DNA from: Nocardioides limicola
GTDB lineage: Bacteria; Actinomycetota; Actinomycetes; Propionibacteriales; Nocardioidaceae
Length of the DNA: 55,732 nt
Direction: 5' to 3'
Assembly (NCBI RefSeq): GCF_016827675.1
Contig: NZ_JAERJA010000014.1
Location: 1 to 55,732, forward strand
Shown here in pieces: positions 14,933 to 23,374 of this stretch (position 1 is the first letter of the stretch; the number at the start of each line of letters is the position of its first letter). The position numbers were made by a program, and so were the translations under genes. The notes beneath the pieces were generated by a model that saw only the letters and a program-made list of their open reading frames with translations, was not told the origin of the DNA and searched no databases.

Positions 14933-17445
14933 GGCTCCGACCTGGACGGGGGCGGGCTCGTGCGCACGGCCTCGTTTCGGGTGGGCAGCGAGGGCGCCAA
15001 CACTTTGATCCGGCCGATGTTGCCGGAACTGTCTCGGATGAAGGCCTCACCTCGACGCCACTCGTCAACCGCCTCGGGGCCAATCGGGGAGGTATCGGAG
15101 ATCAACATCTCCAGCAGGCCCTCGTCGTCAGGGTCCATGTCCAGCCAGCGCAGGCCCTTCTTGGCCAAGGTTCTGTCGCGTTGCCGCATCTGGATCCGTG
15201 TGGGGATCAGCCCGCGCAGCGTGTCCGACCCGAAGTCGGCCTCCGGGTCGTGGGAACCGAGGATGACCGCGGCCTGGTGCTTGCGACCATCGCGAACGAA
15301 GTCGCTGATCTCACGCTCACCTTCTGGGCTAGAGGTGAGGTGATGGGCTTCGTCGACCACAAACAGGCCGAGGCGGGAACGGTCGGTGAAGCACATCTGG
15401 CGGGCGAGCCCAGCGATTAGCGCGTAGCAAGCACGGCCGAAAACCTTCTCCAACCTCATCTGGTTGAACAGGTGCTCGACCTCAAGCTCCTCCCGGTTGG
15501 GCAGCTCGAGGGTGTGAGTGCGGATGATGACGGCTGGGGCGTCGTGAGTTAATGGCGGCAAACTGTTGTCGAACACGACTCGACCGAAGTCGCGACGTGC
15601 GAACACCCTCATGAGCCGAGCCAGATCCCCAGCCCCAGCAAGGGAACAGCTGCTCTCCAAGTGGGCCACCAGGTCACCTAGACCCGTGAGCTCGTGGCGC
15701 GCAAGGTACTCGGCGGCGAGGACTTCCGCGAGGAGAGCGCCGCGGTCGGAGGCGGGTGCGACATTGAGCAGCGGGGTGAGGAAGCTCTGGGTGATCCGTG
15801 ACCCGGTCACACGGCCGTACATGCGCAGCGGATCCAACGAGACTGCCGGGTCGGCGATGTCGACCACGACGGCATCGGTCACCGAGGACGCCCAGAAGGC
15901 CCACTCCCCCATCGCTGTACGGTCTGGAACCACGATCTGCCCGCCACGGTCGACGACATCCCCGGCGAGCTTCTTCTGCAGCAGGGACTTGCCGCTACCT
16001 AGCTCTCCCGCGATCCCGATGCTGCCTGAGACGTCACGCAGGGACGCGCCGGCGATGTCGTGCAGGACGACCCCGGTCCGGCCACCGGAGATGTTGACCC
16101 CGAGCAGGGAGCCTCGGGAGTCGCCGAGCTCGGTGGAGGCCAGCGGGACCGCGGCAGACAGTGCCTTGGACGTGGTGATCTGAGCGAACTCTCGAACTGC
16201 TTTGTTGCTGGGGGCCCCAGGGAGCATCGCCCACCACAACAGTTCTTGGTAGCCCAAGGGCTGGGCGAGCCGGTACCCAGCGTCATTGAAGTAGCTCGTG
16301 AGCTTGCGGGCGTCGTCGGCTGCTGCAGTGGGGGTCGGGCCGGCGACTGCGAACACGACTGTGGCCTGGGCCTCGACCTCGAGCTTGTCCGAGTCCAAGA
16401 GAGCGGCGTACTCGGCCAGGTCCGAGGCAGCGCGTTCTAGGGTGTTGAGGCCATGGGAAAGTTCGCCTTCGCGTTGCCCGAACTGTTCGTTCAAGTTGTT
16501 CAGGGCCCGGCGGTTCTCTTTGGCGACTTGCTGCGAGGACCGCACCGTCAGCCTCAGGGCCCAGTCCACCTCCAGACCGGACTCATCAACGCGGCCGAGG
16601 AACTCCGAGCCGGGGAACAGCATTCCTTCGTCGGGGACGTCCGCGAGGACGAGGAGTGACTGGTAGGAGGCAGTAGTGGTTCCTGGCACGGCGTGGGGTT
16701 GAGCGACCTTGAGATAGCGCCGTTCGAGGGGGTTCCAGTTCCTCAACTGTCGCCGGTCTAGGTCTGACTGGCCGCCCTCGTCGAGGAGTGGGTCGGTGAG
16801 GGCCGCCCCTGATCGGGGGGTGAGGAGCTGGTCGGTGATATCGCTGTGGCTCTGAGGGACTGCCATATCAGCGAACAGTCCGCGCTCCTGTGCGTGCAGG
16901 TGCAGCCACACCATCTGGGCCGCAGTGGCGGGTACCGGACGGAAGGGTGCCGGGATCATCGCCTCGACCTTGCGGGCCTGCTCCATTCGACGATCGACCT
17001 CGCGTTGGGTCAGGCCGGCTCGCGGGAGGCCGAGAGCATCACGCAGATCAGCGAAGGCGGCGGTGATGGACTCCTTGGCTCGATCTCTACCTGACGGGTC
17101 GCTCAGGGGTACCGCAAGCCAGTAGATCCGTTGCCCGATCCCGATCTGGTCGAGGGTGTCGAGTGTGGCGACGCATTCAGCGGCCCAATCGGGGCAACGA
17201 GCCAGGTCGACACCGTCGATCATGCGCTCAACGACGGCAGCCGGCTCCAACCCAGCGCAAAGGCCCAGCACCAGGCTCTCCCCTGGCAGGGACCGGAACA
17301 GCGCCTGGTGGAGGACTCGTGCCTCGGCCTTGTCTTTAGCGGGCCGATACCCGTACGGCAGTGGTTCGAGCCTCCACAGCGCCCACACCGATCCGCTGCG
17401 GGTCCACATCAGGTGTCCGGCGATGTTGCGGGCGGGGGATCTCAT
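14929..17445 (-). CDS. VirB4/TcpF-like conjugation ATPase, 838 aa
   Basis: The N-terminal VirB4-type domain is followed by the P-loop GELGSGKS (480-487) and Walker B LGLFVVDEAHHL; SHDPEADFGS and RIQMRQRDR lie further on. Length and order match VirB4/TcpF ATPases that energise pilus or channel assembly at the inner face of the membrane. ATGA overlaps tie it to both neighbours. Confidence 0.9.
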   Translation of the reverse strand: MRSPARNIAGHLMWTRSGSVWALWRLEPLPYGYRPAKDKAEARVLHQALFRSLPGESLVLGLCAGLEPAAVVERMIDGVDLARCPDWAAECVATLDTLDQIGIGQRIYWLAVPLSDPSGRDRAKESITAAFADLRDALGLPRAGLTQREVDRRMEQARKVEAMIPAPFRPVPATAAQMVWLHLHAQERGLFADMAVPQSHSDITDQLLTPRSGAALTDPLLDEGGQSDLDRRQLRNWNPLERRYLKVAQPHAVPGTTTASYQSLLVLADVPDEGMLFPGSEFLGRVDESGLEVDWALRLTVRSSQQVAKENRRALNNLNEQFGQREGELSHGLNTLERAASDLAEYAALLDSDKLEVEAQATVVFAVAGPTPTAAADDARKLTSYFNDAGYRLAQPLGYQELLWWAMLPGAPSNKAVREFAQITTSKALSAAVPLASTELGDSRGSLLGVNISGGRTGVVLHDIAGASLRDVSGSIGIAGELGSGKSLLQKKLAGDVVDRGGQIVVPDRTAMGEWAFWASSVTDAVVVDIADPAVSLDPLRMYGRVTGSRITQSFLTPLLNVAPASDRGALLAEVLAAEYLARHELTGLGDLVAHLESSCSLAGAGDLARLMRVFARRDFGRVVFDNSLPPLTHDAPAVIIRTHTLELPNREELEVEHLFNQMRLEKVFGRACYALIAGLARQMCFTDRSRLGLFVVDEAHHLTSSPEGEREISDFVRDGRKHQAAVILGSHDPEADFGSDTLRGLIPTRIQMRQRDRTLAKKGLRWLDMDPDDEGLLEMLISDTSPIGPEAVDEWRRGEAFIRDSSGNIGRIKVLAPSLPTRNEAVRTSPPPSRSEP

Positions 17446-17948
17446 CGGGTCTCCGAGGGGGTTGGGTTAGCGGCAAGGAGGGTCTGGATCTGGGTCAGTG
17501 CGGGTTTGACCGCCGCGGGTTCGGGAGCCGGGGACGGCTCATCTGGGAGGTCAACGGCCACCACCAGGCGATGCTGGACACGGTGCGGGGGGCGGACGCG
17601 AATGACCCGGCCTCCGATTCGGCCAGCGCGCGGGGCTGTGATGGCCTGCACGGCACCGAGGACGACCGAGACGGGGCTGCGGGAGCCGACCGGGATACGA
17701 CCGATCAGCCACACAGTGCCGGCCAGCACACAGGTGAAGGCGGTGACGTTGACGAGGAGCCCGAAACGAGCCCACACGCTGGTGGTGTTGAACGCGACCA
17801 GCAAGATCACGCCGGCGGCTACCGCCTGGGTGACCGTGTAGGGGCCGAAGGGGATCTTGGTGCCGTCTGGAGTGCGTCCGACTAGTTGCGGGAACTTCCT
17901 GGCGCGTGTGTACCACCGGACGATCTCGGCTGGTGTCTCGTGGCTCAC
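17442..17948 (-). CDS. TcpE/PrgI-like membrane protein, 168 aa
   Basis: The N-terminal motif RKFPQLVGRTPDGTKIPFGP precedes two TM segments (about 38-56 and 66-85), as in TcpE/PrgI family proteins that accompany VirB4-like ATPases. The C-terminal region is basic, then proline-rich. It overlaps the ATPase gene by four bases. Confidence 0.7.
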   Translation of the reverse strand: MSHETPAEIVRWYTRARKFPQLVGRTPDGTKIPFGPYTVTQAVAAGVILLVAFNTTSVWARFGLLVNVTAFTCVLAGTVWLIGRIPVGSRSPVSVVLGAVQAITAPRAGRIGGRVIRVRPPHRVQHRLVVAVDLPDEPSPAPEPAAVKPALTQIQTLLAANPTPSETR

Positions 17949-17975
17949 GGTGCTCGTCCCCTCGGCTCAGGCTGC

Positions 17976-18281
17976 TCAGACCTGTGTCACGTGGGTGACT
18001 TCGGGGGCGGAGTTGATCTCGCTGTCAACGCGGTCCTTCACGAGCTCGACGTTGAGGACGATCCAGATGAACAGGCCTGCGGCCAGTCCAGAGATCACAA
18101 CTCGGGCCATCGCACCCCGAGAAGCGATCGCTTGGAGGATCACGAAGGCGATGCCGGCGACGACGGCGAACGTCTTCATCAGGGTCTCGAGCGCGCCGAG
18201 CTTCTCGGTGCTCCAGCCGATGAGGTCATCGTTCGCGGCCAGTGGGAGACCTTCGATGAGGAGTGTGGTGATGGCGGACAT
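17976..18281 (-). CDS. Small two-TM protein, VirB2/TcpD-like, 101 aa
   Basis: Two hydrophobic segments (about 36-53 and 60-80) after a 35-residue polar N-terminus, with an acidic tail. Size and position between TcpC- and TcpE-like genes fit a small channel or pilin-like subunit. Sequence alone does not prove homology. Confidence 0.6.
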   Translation of the reverse strand: MSAITTLLIEGLPLAANDDLIGWSTEKLGALETLMKTFAVVAGIAFVILQAIASRGAMARVVISGLAAGLFIWIVLNVELVKDRVDSEINSAPEVTHVTQV

Positions 18282-18300
18282 GGTGGGTTTCCTTTCGGGT

Positions 18301-19272
18301 TCACTCGTTAGTGGCGTGGTCGGGGATCTGGGCTTTGGTGACGGGGGCCGCGTCGATCGCGGCGACTTCCCATCGGCCGGCGCGGGCTTGGAGGGTGAGC
18401 GCGTACCCGATGGCCAGTGACGCGGTGTCGCTGGATGGGGTACCGGTCGCGGTCACGAGGACCCGGATCTCGTCTCCGTCCGATGGCGCATCCGTGGGGA
18501 TCCGGTCTCGGTCGGCGTAGACGCTGGTGACCTTGACCGCGGCGAAGACAGGTGGAGTGACTGGCCGGATGGGGGTCCCGGGGACGATCACTCGGGCGAC
18601 GTCGCCGGTCACCAGTAGCGCGTGAAGGAACTCGGCAGTCGCTGCAGCGACTGGGTCAGCTGGGGTGACTCGGTGGCGGTAGGCCAAGCCCGGTGGGTTC
18701 GCCAGTCCGGGGGCAGCGACCGGGGCAGGAAGCATCGTGGCAATGAGCGCCCCGGCTTCGTAGGCCACCGGCACCTGGAAGTAGCGGCGAGACTCTTCAG
18801 CGGCCTCAGCGGCAACGGTGGCTGCGACGGTGACTGACCAGGCGCCCTCGACCTGGTCGATCCCCGACACCGCGGCGTCCCGCACCAGCCAGCCGGACTC
18901 GGGCAGTGCCGCACCTGCCGTGGTCGGCAGGAAGCGGGCCAATGCCTTCTCGTCTCCGCGGGTGGTCGTCAACCACGTGATCACGTAGTCCACGGCGAAG
19001 GCCTCGACTGCGGCTCGCTCGTCGAGAGTGCCGGGCTGCGTCGAGGCGACTGTCACGGGAGCAGGTGCCGGGGCGTTCCAGACAGCCCAGACCGCAAGAC
19101 CAAGCGCGGGCGGCCCGGCTGCCAGACAGCACCACAACGCACCGGTGGTGACCTTGGTGATCCAGGCGGCAGGGGCCGTCCACTCCAGGGCAGCCGAAGG
19201 CGTTCCATCGGATCGGCCGGGCGCTGCCGCGAGGTCCTCGGGTTCGTTGGCGCTGTGAGATTTCAGTTTCAT
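18301..19272 (-). CDS. TcpC-like conjugation protein, 323 aa
   Basis: A cytoplasmic N-terminus, one TM helix (about 44-66), then an extracellular part that reads as two NTF2-like domains (about 85-200 and 215-315). That is the architecture of TcpC, a VirB8-like scaffold of Gram-positive transfer systems. It overlaps the first operon gene by four bases. Confidence 0.75.
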   Translation of the reverse strand: MKLKSHSANEPEDLAAAPGRSDGTPSAALEWTAPAAWITKVTTGALWCCLAAGPPALGLAVWAVWNAPAPAPVTVASTQPGTLDERAAVEAFAVDYVITWLTTTRGDEKALARFLPTTAGAALPESGWLVRDAAVSGIDQVEGAWSVTVAATVAAEAAEESRRYFQVPVAYEAGALIATMLPAPVAAPGLANPPGLAYRHRVTPADPVAAATAEFLHALLVTGDVARVIVPGTPIRPVTPPVFAAVKVTSVYADRDRIPTDAPSDGDEIRVLVTATGTPSSDTASLAIGYALTLQARAGRWEVAAIDAAPVTKAQIPDHATNE

Positions 19273-19556
19273 GCTGCACCTCCGGCAAGCACTCGAACAG
19301 GCTCTTCGGGCTCATCGGCATCGAGCTCACTCACCACACTCAGGTGGGTTCGGCGCGGCTTCTGCAGGCGGATGAGGGCCCGGCGGGCGCTACGCAGTTT
19401 CGAGCTAGCCAGTACCTCGCGCATGCGGTCGGCTGCCGCCTCATCGAGTGGACTGGACGCCAGGTCGGCGATCGCTCCATCGATCTGACGCTTCGCGGCA
19501 TGGACCTCGGCGGCTGCAGCGAGATCGCGGGCGGTGGCCTGCTCGTTGTCGTCCAT
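19269..19556 (-). CDS. Small helical protein heading the T4SS operon, 95 aa
   Basis: Predominantly helical and charged (MDDNEQATARDLAAAAEVHA, then AKRQIDGAIADL), with no TM segment or recognised domain. It is the first gene of the 19556-9883 transfer operon, 59 bases downstream of the TGTCACA-type promoter element. Possibly a cytoplasmic accessory or regulatory subunit. Confidence 0.6.
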   Translation of the reverse strand: MDDNEQATARDLAAAAEVHAAKRQIDGAIADLASSPLDEAAADRMREVLASSKLRSARRALIRLQKPRRTHLSVVSELDADEPEEPVRVLAGGAA

Positions 19557-19614
19557 GTCCTCGTTAGTTCCTCTCTACGGCGGGGCGATTGCCCTCCACT
19601 GGGCCCTTCACTCA

Positions 19615-19646
19615 GGGCAAGTGGCCGCATCTGCCGGCGTGTGACA
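19615..19646 (-). promoter_or_regulatory. TGTCACA-N17-ACTTGCCC promoter element before the T4SS operon
   Basis: Minus strand TGTCACA (19646-19640), 17 bases, ACTTGCCC (19622-19615), then TGAGTGAAGGG. Perfect match in both blocks and in spacing. It is divergent from the sigma-like gene at 19839. Confidence 0.7.
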
Positions 19647-19838
19647 GGTCAGTTCGAGGAACTTCTTCGCAGCGGCAGCGAGGTGTGTTTGTGCAGGTCA
19701 GACGGGTTGGGCAAGAAGTGGGCCGGGTGCTTGCCCGGAACCTTCTTCGCCACGGTCTGAATCGGGCAAGGGATCGGGCAAGGGTCGAAACAGACCGTGA
19801 GTCACGTCAGGCCCCGACCATTGAAGGGACACCCGCCC

Positions 19839-20657
19839 GTGGCCACGAACTTGTTCATGCAGCACGAGAAGGCGCCCAGTCTGTCCTCTCCCCTGTTGCG
19901 ACAGATCTGCGACAACTGGGCGCGCCTGAACGCCTCAGCAGAGGCCAGAGCGACCGTCCGGTTGTGGGGCGAAACGCATCCGCCTCTGACAGGTCTTGGC
20001 ACCCCCGGAGAGGTGCTCGACCAGATCGTCGCGGCCAGTCACGATGGAGAAGACCAGATCCTGCGTTCGCTGCTCGCGCTCGTTCAGGACGGGGACCGTC
20101 TCGCTGGTGAGGTTCTCCTACAGACCATGCTTCCGACGCTCACGTGCATGGCGAAGCGGATCCGGGCACCCAGGGGCGAAGACTCCTACGAGGATCGCCT
20201 CCAACGGGTCTTGTCCGAGTTCTGGCTGGTGATCATTCAGCCCCGAACCATCCAGCGCGCCCGGGTTGCAGGGCGGTTGCGCATGGACACGCTCCACCGA
20301 GCAACCGCGCACCGTCGCAGCCCGGATGCCTGGGAGGAGCACGTCACCTACCACGATGAGGGGGACCAGGACCTGCCCGACCACAACCAGGTAGCGGGAC
20401 AGGTTGCGGGGCCGGAGACAGACCTTGCGGAGCTGCTGCTGCAGATGCGCGACGCGGGCAGCTTGACCCCCGAAGAGGCCAAGTTCCTCGGGGAGGTCTA
20501 TCTGGTCTCCGGAGGGGACCAGAAGGATGCTGCCCGCCGCCTCGGGCTCAGCCACGCCGCCACCCGTCAGCGGGTCTCCCGGCTGCGCAGCCGCCTCTGT
20601 TCGGCCGTAGCAGCTGAAGTGGCAGCGGTGGGCGACTCGATGGCCCTGGCCAGTTGA
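19839..20657 (+). CDS. Sigma-70-like (ECF-type) alternative sigma factor, 272 aa
   Basis: A region-2-like segment (about 84-165) has GDRLAGEVLLQTMLPTLTCM and DRLQRVLSEFWLVII. A region-4-like helix-turn-helix (about 205-255) has LTPEEAKFLGEVYL, then QKDAARRLGLSHAATRQRVS and RLRSRL. A 75-residue N-terminal extension precedes them. The GTG at 19839 is preferred, being nine bases after GAAGGGA; a GTG at 19797 lacks a site. It lies beside the T4SS operon and is the best candidate to recognise the repeated TGTCACA-N17-ACTTGCCC promoters. No anti-sigma gene is visible next to it. Sequence divergence from typical ECF factors means it could alternatively be a sigma-like transcription factor. Confidence 0.75.
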   Translation: MATNLFMQHEKAPSLSSPLLRQICDNWARLNASAEARATVRLWGETHPPLTGLGTPGEVLDQIVAASHDGEDQILRSLLALVQDGDRLAGEVLLQTMLPTLTCMAKRIRAPRGEDSYEDRLQRVLSEFWLVIIQPRTIQRARVAGRLRMDTLHRATAHRRSPDAWEEHVTYHDEGDQDLPDHNQVAGQVAGPETDLAELLLQMRDAGSLTPEEAKFLGEVYLVSGGDQKDAARRLGLSHAATRQRVSRLRSRLCSAVAAEVAAVGDSMALAS

Positions 20658-20731
20658 ATTGCCATGTCGAGCCCAGTTCTCTTTCCATCTCACCTCGGGG
20701 AAGTGTCCGGGGTCGCCTCTACGGTGCTCGC

Positions 20732-21256
20732 ATGGTGCTCCCCAAGTCACTGTTCCAGGCCGCGGCGGTTCGCACGTGGGCCCGCTGGATGGTTTGGCGG
20801 CGAGCCGTCATCATCGACACCGAGACCACGACGCTGCACGGGCGGATCTGCGAACTGGCTGTGGCTGACGCCAGGGGCACCGTCCTGCTGGACACCCTCG
20901 TCGACCCCGGCTGCCCCATCGACCCGGCCGCCACGGCGGTCCACGGGATTCATGACGCCGACGTGGCCGGCGCGCCGACCGTCCTCGAGGTACTCCCCCA
21001 ACTTCGGGCGTTGGTGGGCCGACGGCCAATCCTGGCCTACAACGCCCCCTACGACAGAGCGGTACTTACCGCCGAAGCGGACCGGACGGGTTTCCAACTC
21101 GGGAGGCTCGGTCGACGACATGCGTGGGGGTGCCTCATGCGGGCTCGGGCCCTCCAGGAGGGACGGGCGTGGTGCCGTCTGGACGGCGGCCACCGAGCAG
21201 CTGGCGATGCTCGGGCAGCGAGCCGGGTTCTGCGATCCCTCGCCAACCTTCTCTAG
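20732..21256 (+). CDS. DnaQ-like 3'-5' exonuclease, 174 aa
   Basis: Exo I motif VIIDTETT (Asp29, Glu31), Exo II AYNAPYDRAVL and Exo III GGHRAAGDARAA give the DEDDh exonuclease pattern of DnaQ/RNase T. The ATG at 20732 has no clear ribosome-binding site and may be leaderless; a TTG at 20654 overlapping the sigma gene stop is the alternative. It might proofread or trim telomere ends during replication; that is inference from the linear plasmid context. Confidence 0.8.
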   Translation: MVLPKSLFQAAAVRTWARWMVWRRAVIIDTETTTLHGRICELAVADARGTVLLDTLVDPGCPIDPAATAVHGIHDADVAGAPTVLEVLPQLRALVGRRPILAYNAPYDRAVLTAEADRTGFQLGRLGRRHAWGCLMRARALQEGRAWCRLDGGHRAAGDARAASRVLRSLANLL

Positions 21257-21275
21257 CCCGAAACTATTGCACGTG

Positions 21276-21513
21276 CCTATGGCGGCTAGATCTGGCGCAT
21301 ACTCTTGCGCGGACCTATTGCCTGCAATGGTGGTTCCCTATGGGGGCGCGTTCTGTTGGTGCGACACGCTTGCACCTAGACCTTGCCGCTCCCATAGTTT
21401 GCCTGTCTGGCGCGCTATGGTGGCGCCTTATCTTGTGAAGCCATATAGAGCGGTCACGCGACGTGATCCCATAGCGCACCAGATACTCGTGTCTGGTGGC
21501 ACGACACCATTGC
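21276..21513. repeat. Putative centromere: clustered (S)CWATGG repeats before parA
   Basis: The 319-base gap before parA holds repeats of a CWATGG-centred motif: CCTATGGCGGC (21276), GCAATGGTGG (21324), CCTATGGGGGC (21337), GCTATGGTGGC (21414), and inverted copies CCCATAG (21391 and 21468) and ACCATTGC (21506). It has no open reading frame with coding character. Clustered short repeats directly upstream of a ParA/RHH operon are the usual design of type I plasmid centromeres. Confidence 0.55.
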
Positions 21514-21575
21514 TAGAACCTTTGGCGCTGCCCCTACCAGGAGCAGCGCAGCCGCGAAAGGACTAAGGGACGCAC

Positions 21576-22538
21576 ATGACCAACGCAGCGGCGGGCCTTC
21601 CCCGCACCATCGCCGTCATCAACGGCAAAGGTGGCGTCTTCAAGAGCTCCATCGTCAGCTCCGTCGGGGCACTGCTAGCCGAAGCCGGATGGCGAGTACT
21701 CCTCATCGACCTCGACATCCAGGGCAACCAATCCGAGGATCTGGGGCTGGCCGACAGCACCGACGAAGGCAAGCACCAGGTCGCAGTCATCCCTGCGGGA
21801 CGGCCCTTCGAACCCCAACCCACCGGCCGGGAACGGCTCGACATCATCCACGGCGGCATCGAACTCGAGGACCTCGCATCCGTCATGCAGGGCCGCCAGG
21901 CCCGGGACCCGGAGTGGATGTACGCCCTCGGGAAGTCCATCGCGAGCATCCGCGACGACTACGACCTGATCCTCATGGACTGCCCCCCGGGACTACCCAT
22001 CCTGCAAACCCTCGCACTGGTCGCCGCCCGCTACGTGGTCATCCCCACTCGCTCTGACGCGGGCAGCCGCAAGGGGATGCGCCTGGTTGCCCGCAGGTTC
22101 GCAGCCGCACGCGCCTGGAACGAAGACCTCGAGCTGCTCGGAGTGGTCCGCACCGGCATCACCTCCTCAGCCAAAGGAATCCGCGAAGAGGTCAGGCGCG
22201 AGATCGCGGCCGACCTTGGGGGAGCGGCCCCGGTGTTCGAGACCTGCATCCGGTACGCAGAGCGCCCGGCCAAAGCGGTGCGGGACACCGGCCGACTTCC
22301 GCACGAACTCGAGCCTGAGGCTGAGCGTTGGTTCAAAGCCCGCTTCGAACGACTACGAGAGCGCAAAGTCAAGGAAGCCGCGACCAAGCCAGGCGCCCAC
22401 AGGGCAGACCGCACCGACGAAGCCGAGATCGTTCTCGCACCCAGCACCACCGGGCTTGCCCAGGACTACGCAGAGTTGGCCCAAGAGTTCGTCAACCTGC
22501 TCGGCGATGCAGAAGGCCGCGCCGAGGAGTCAGCATGA
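21576..22538 (+). CDS. parA: ParA-type partition ATPase, 320 aa
   Basis: The deviant Walker A motif NGKGGVFKSS (16-25) has the signature lysine, Walker A' is LLIDLDIQGN (42-51), and a Walker B-type LILMDCPPG lies near residue 130. ParA ATPases move plasmid copies over the nucleoid together with a centromere-binding partner, here probably the RHH protein encoded by the next gene (ATGA overlap). Confidence 0.9.
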   Translation: MTNAAAGLPRTIAVINGKGGVFKSSIVSSVGALLAEAGWRVLLIDLDIQGNQSEDLGLADSTDEGKHQVAVIPAGRPFEPQPTGRERLDIIHGGIELEDLASVMQGRQARDPEWMYALGKSIASIRDDYDLILMDCPPGLPILQTLALVAARYVVIPTRSDAGSRKGMRLVARRFAAARAWNEDLELLGVVRTGITSSAKGIREEVRREIAADLGGAAPVFETCIRYAERPAKAVRDTGRLPHELEPEAERWFKARFERLRERKVKEAATKPGAHRADRTDEAEIVLAPSTTGLAQDYAELAQEFVNLLGDAEGRAEESA

Positions 22539-23191
22539 ACAAGCCGCTGCCCTCAACCGACCTCTCCACAGCATTCGCCAAGCCCTCCCGCGGCGCGGGC
22601 ATACAGCTACCCCCGACCAGAAAGCCCCCGCAGAAGCGCTCACAAGCCCGCCAGCGGTCCGTGAGTTCCGTTCCGGACCCAGCGCCCACCGAAGACCTGT
22701 CGAACCCTCAGATCCCCGCAGAGAAGCCCCAGTCCTCACGAGCGCCGGCCACTGAACAACGGCCACGCGCCGCGAAACCACCATCAACCAGACGGACAGC
22801 CGCGGGTAAGGCACCCGGCACAATCGGACGACCACAAGCCGGTCAAGGCCGCCTCGTGCTGTGGACCCCGGTGTCAATCCGAGCGCGCATGCAAGCCGTT
22901 CAATCATCCACCGGGGCTCTCTACCTCGACCAGGTCCTCGACGCCCTCGAGGCCACGGTCGACCGTCTTCCTGACCTAGTCGCGGAAACCACCGAGCAAC
23001 CCCACATCCAGGGAAAACTCTTCGAGCGAGCCGTTGCGACACCTGAAGCTTCACCTCCCAGGGTCCAACTCACCATCCGCGGCGTGCTTGACAGCCAACT
23101 CGCAGTCATCGACCAGTTGGTCGAATCCAGCGGGGCGCGGAGCCGGTCAGCTCTGATCAACGCCGCGCTGGAAGCAACCTTGCCGGCGTAA
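22535..23191 (+). CDS. Ribbon-helix-helix partition partner, 218 aa
   Basis: A long basic, Pro/Gln/Ser-rich N-terminal region (about 1-100) is followed by a helical middle and a C-terminal RHH domain (about 175-218): PRVQLTIRGVLDSQLAVIDQ, then LVESSGARSRSALINAALEA. The start at 22535 overlaps the parA stop. It is a candidate centromere-binding protein for the repeats at 21276-21513. No ParB-type HTH or nuclease domain is present. Confidence 0.75.
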   Translation: MNKPLPSTDLSTAFAKPSRGAGIQLPPTRKPPQKRSQARQRSVSSVPDPAPTEDLSNPQIPAEKPQSSRAPATEQRPRAAKPPSTRRTAAGKAPGTIGRPQAGQGRLVLWTPVSIRARMQAVQSSTGALYLDQVLDALEATVDRLPDLVAETTEQPHIQGKLFERAVATPEASPPRVQLTIRGVLDSQLAVIDQLVESSGARSRSALINAALEATLPA

Positions 23192-23374
23192 CCAGGGGTC
23201 CCATCCGGGGGGGGAGCGGCGGGCGTCCAACGAGCAGCCAGTGCGGCGGAGATCACCCACAGTGCCAGGCGCTCCCCGGCGTCACCTATCCGAGGTCCTG
23301 AAGGGGTTCGTCTGTCAACTGCCGTCTAATGCGGCAGGATTCGGGAGAACGGCCTGACGGAGGGTGGAAGCACA

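Noticed and set aside
19705..19780. Four GGGCAAG/CTTGCCC copies between the T4SS promoter and the sigma-like gene
   Set aside because: None has a TGTCACA block 17 bases away. They might be binding half-sites but do not qualify as promoters.
20690..20734. A seventh transfer-type promoter (TCACCTCGGGGAAGTG) before the exonuclease gene
   Set aside because: Only the ACTTCCCC half is similar, and it points away from the gene; no TGTCACA at the required distance.
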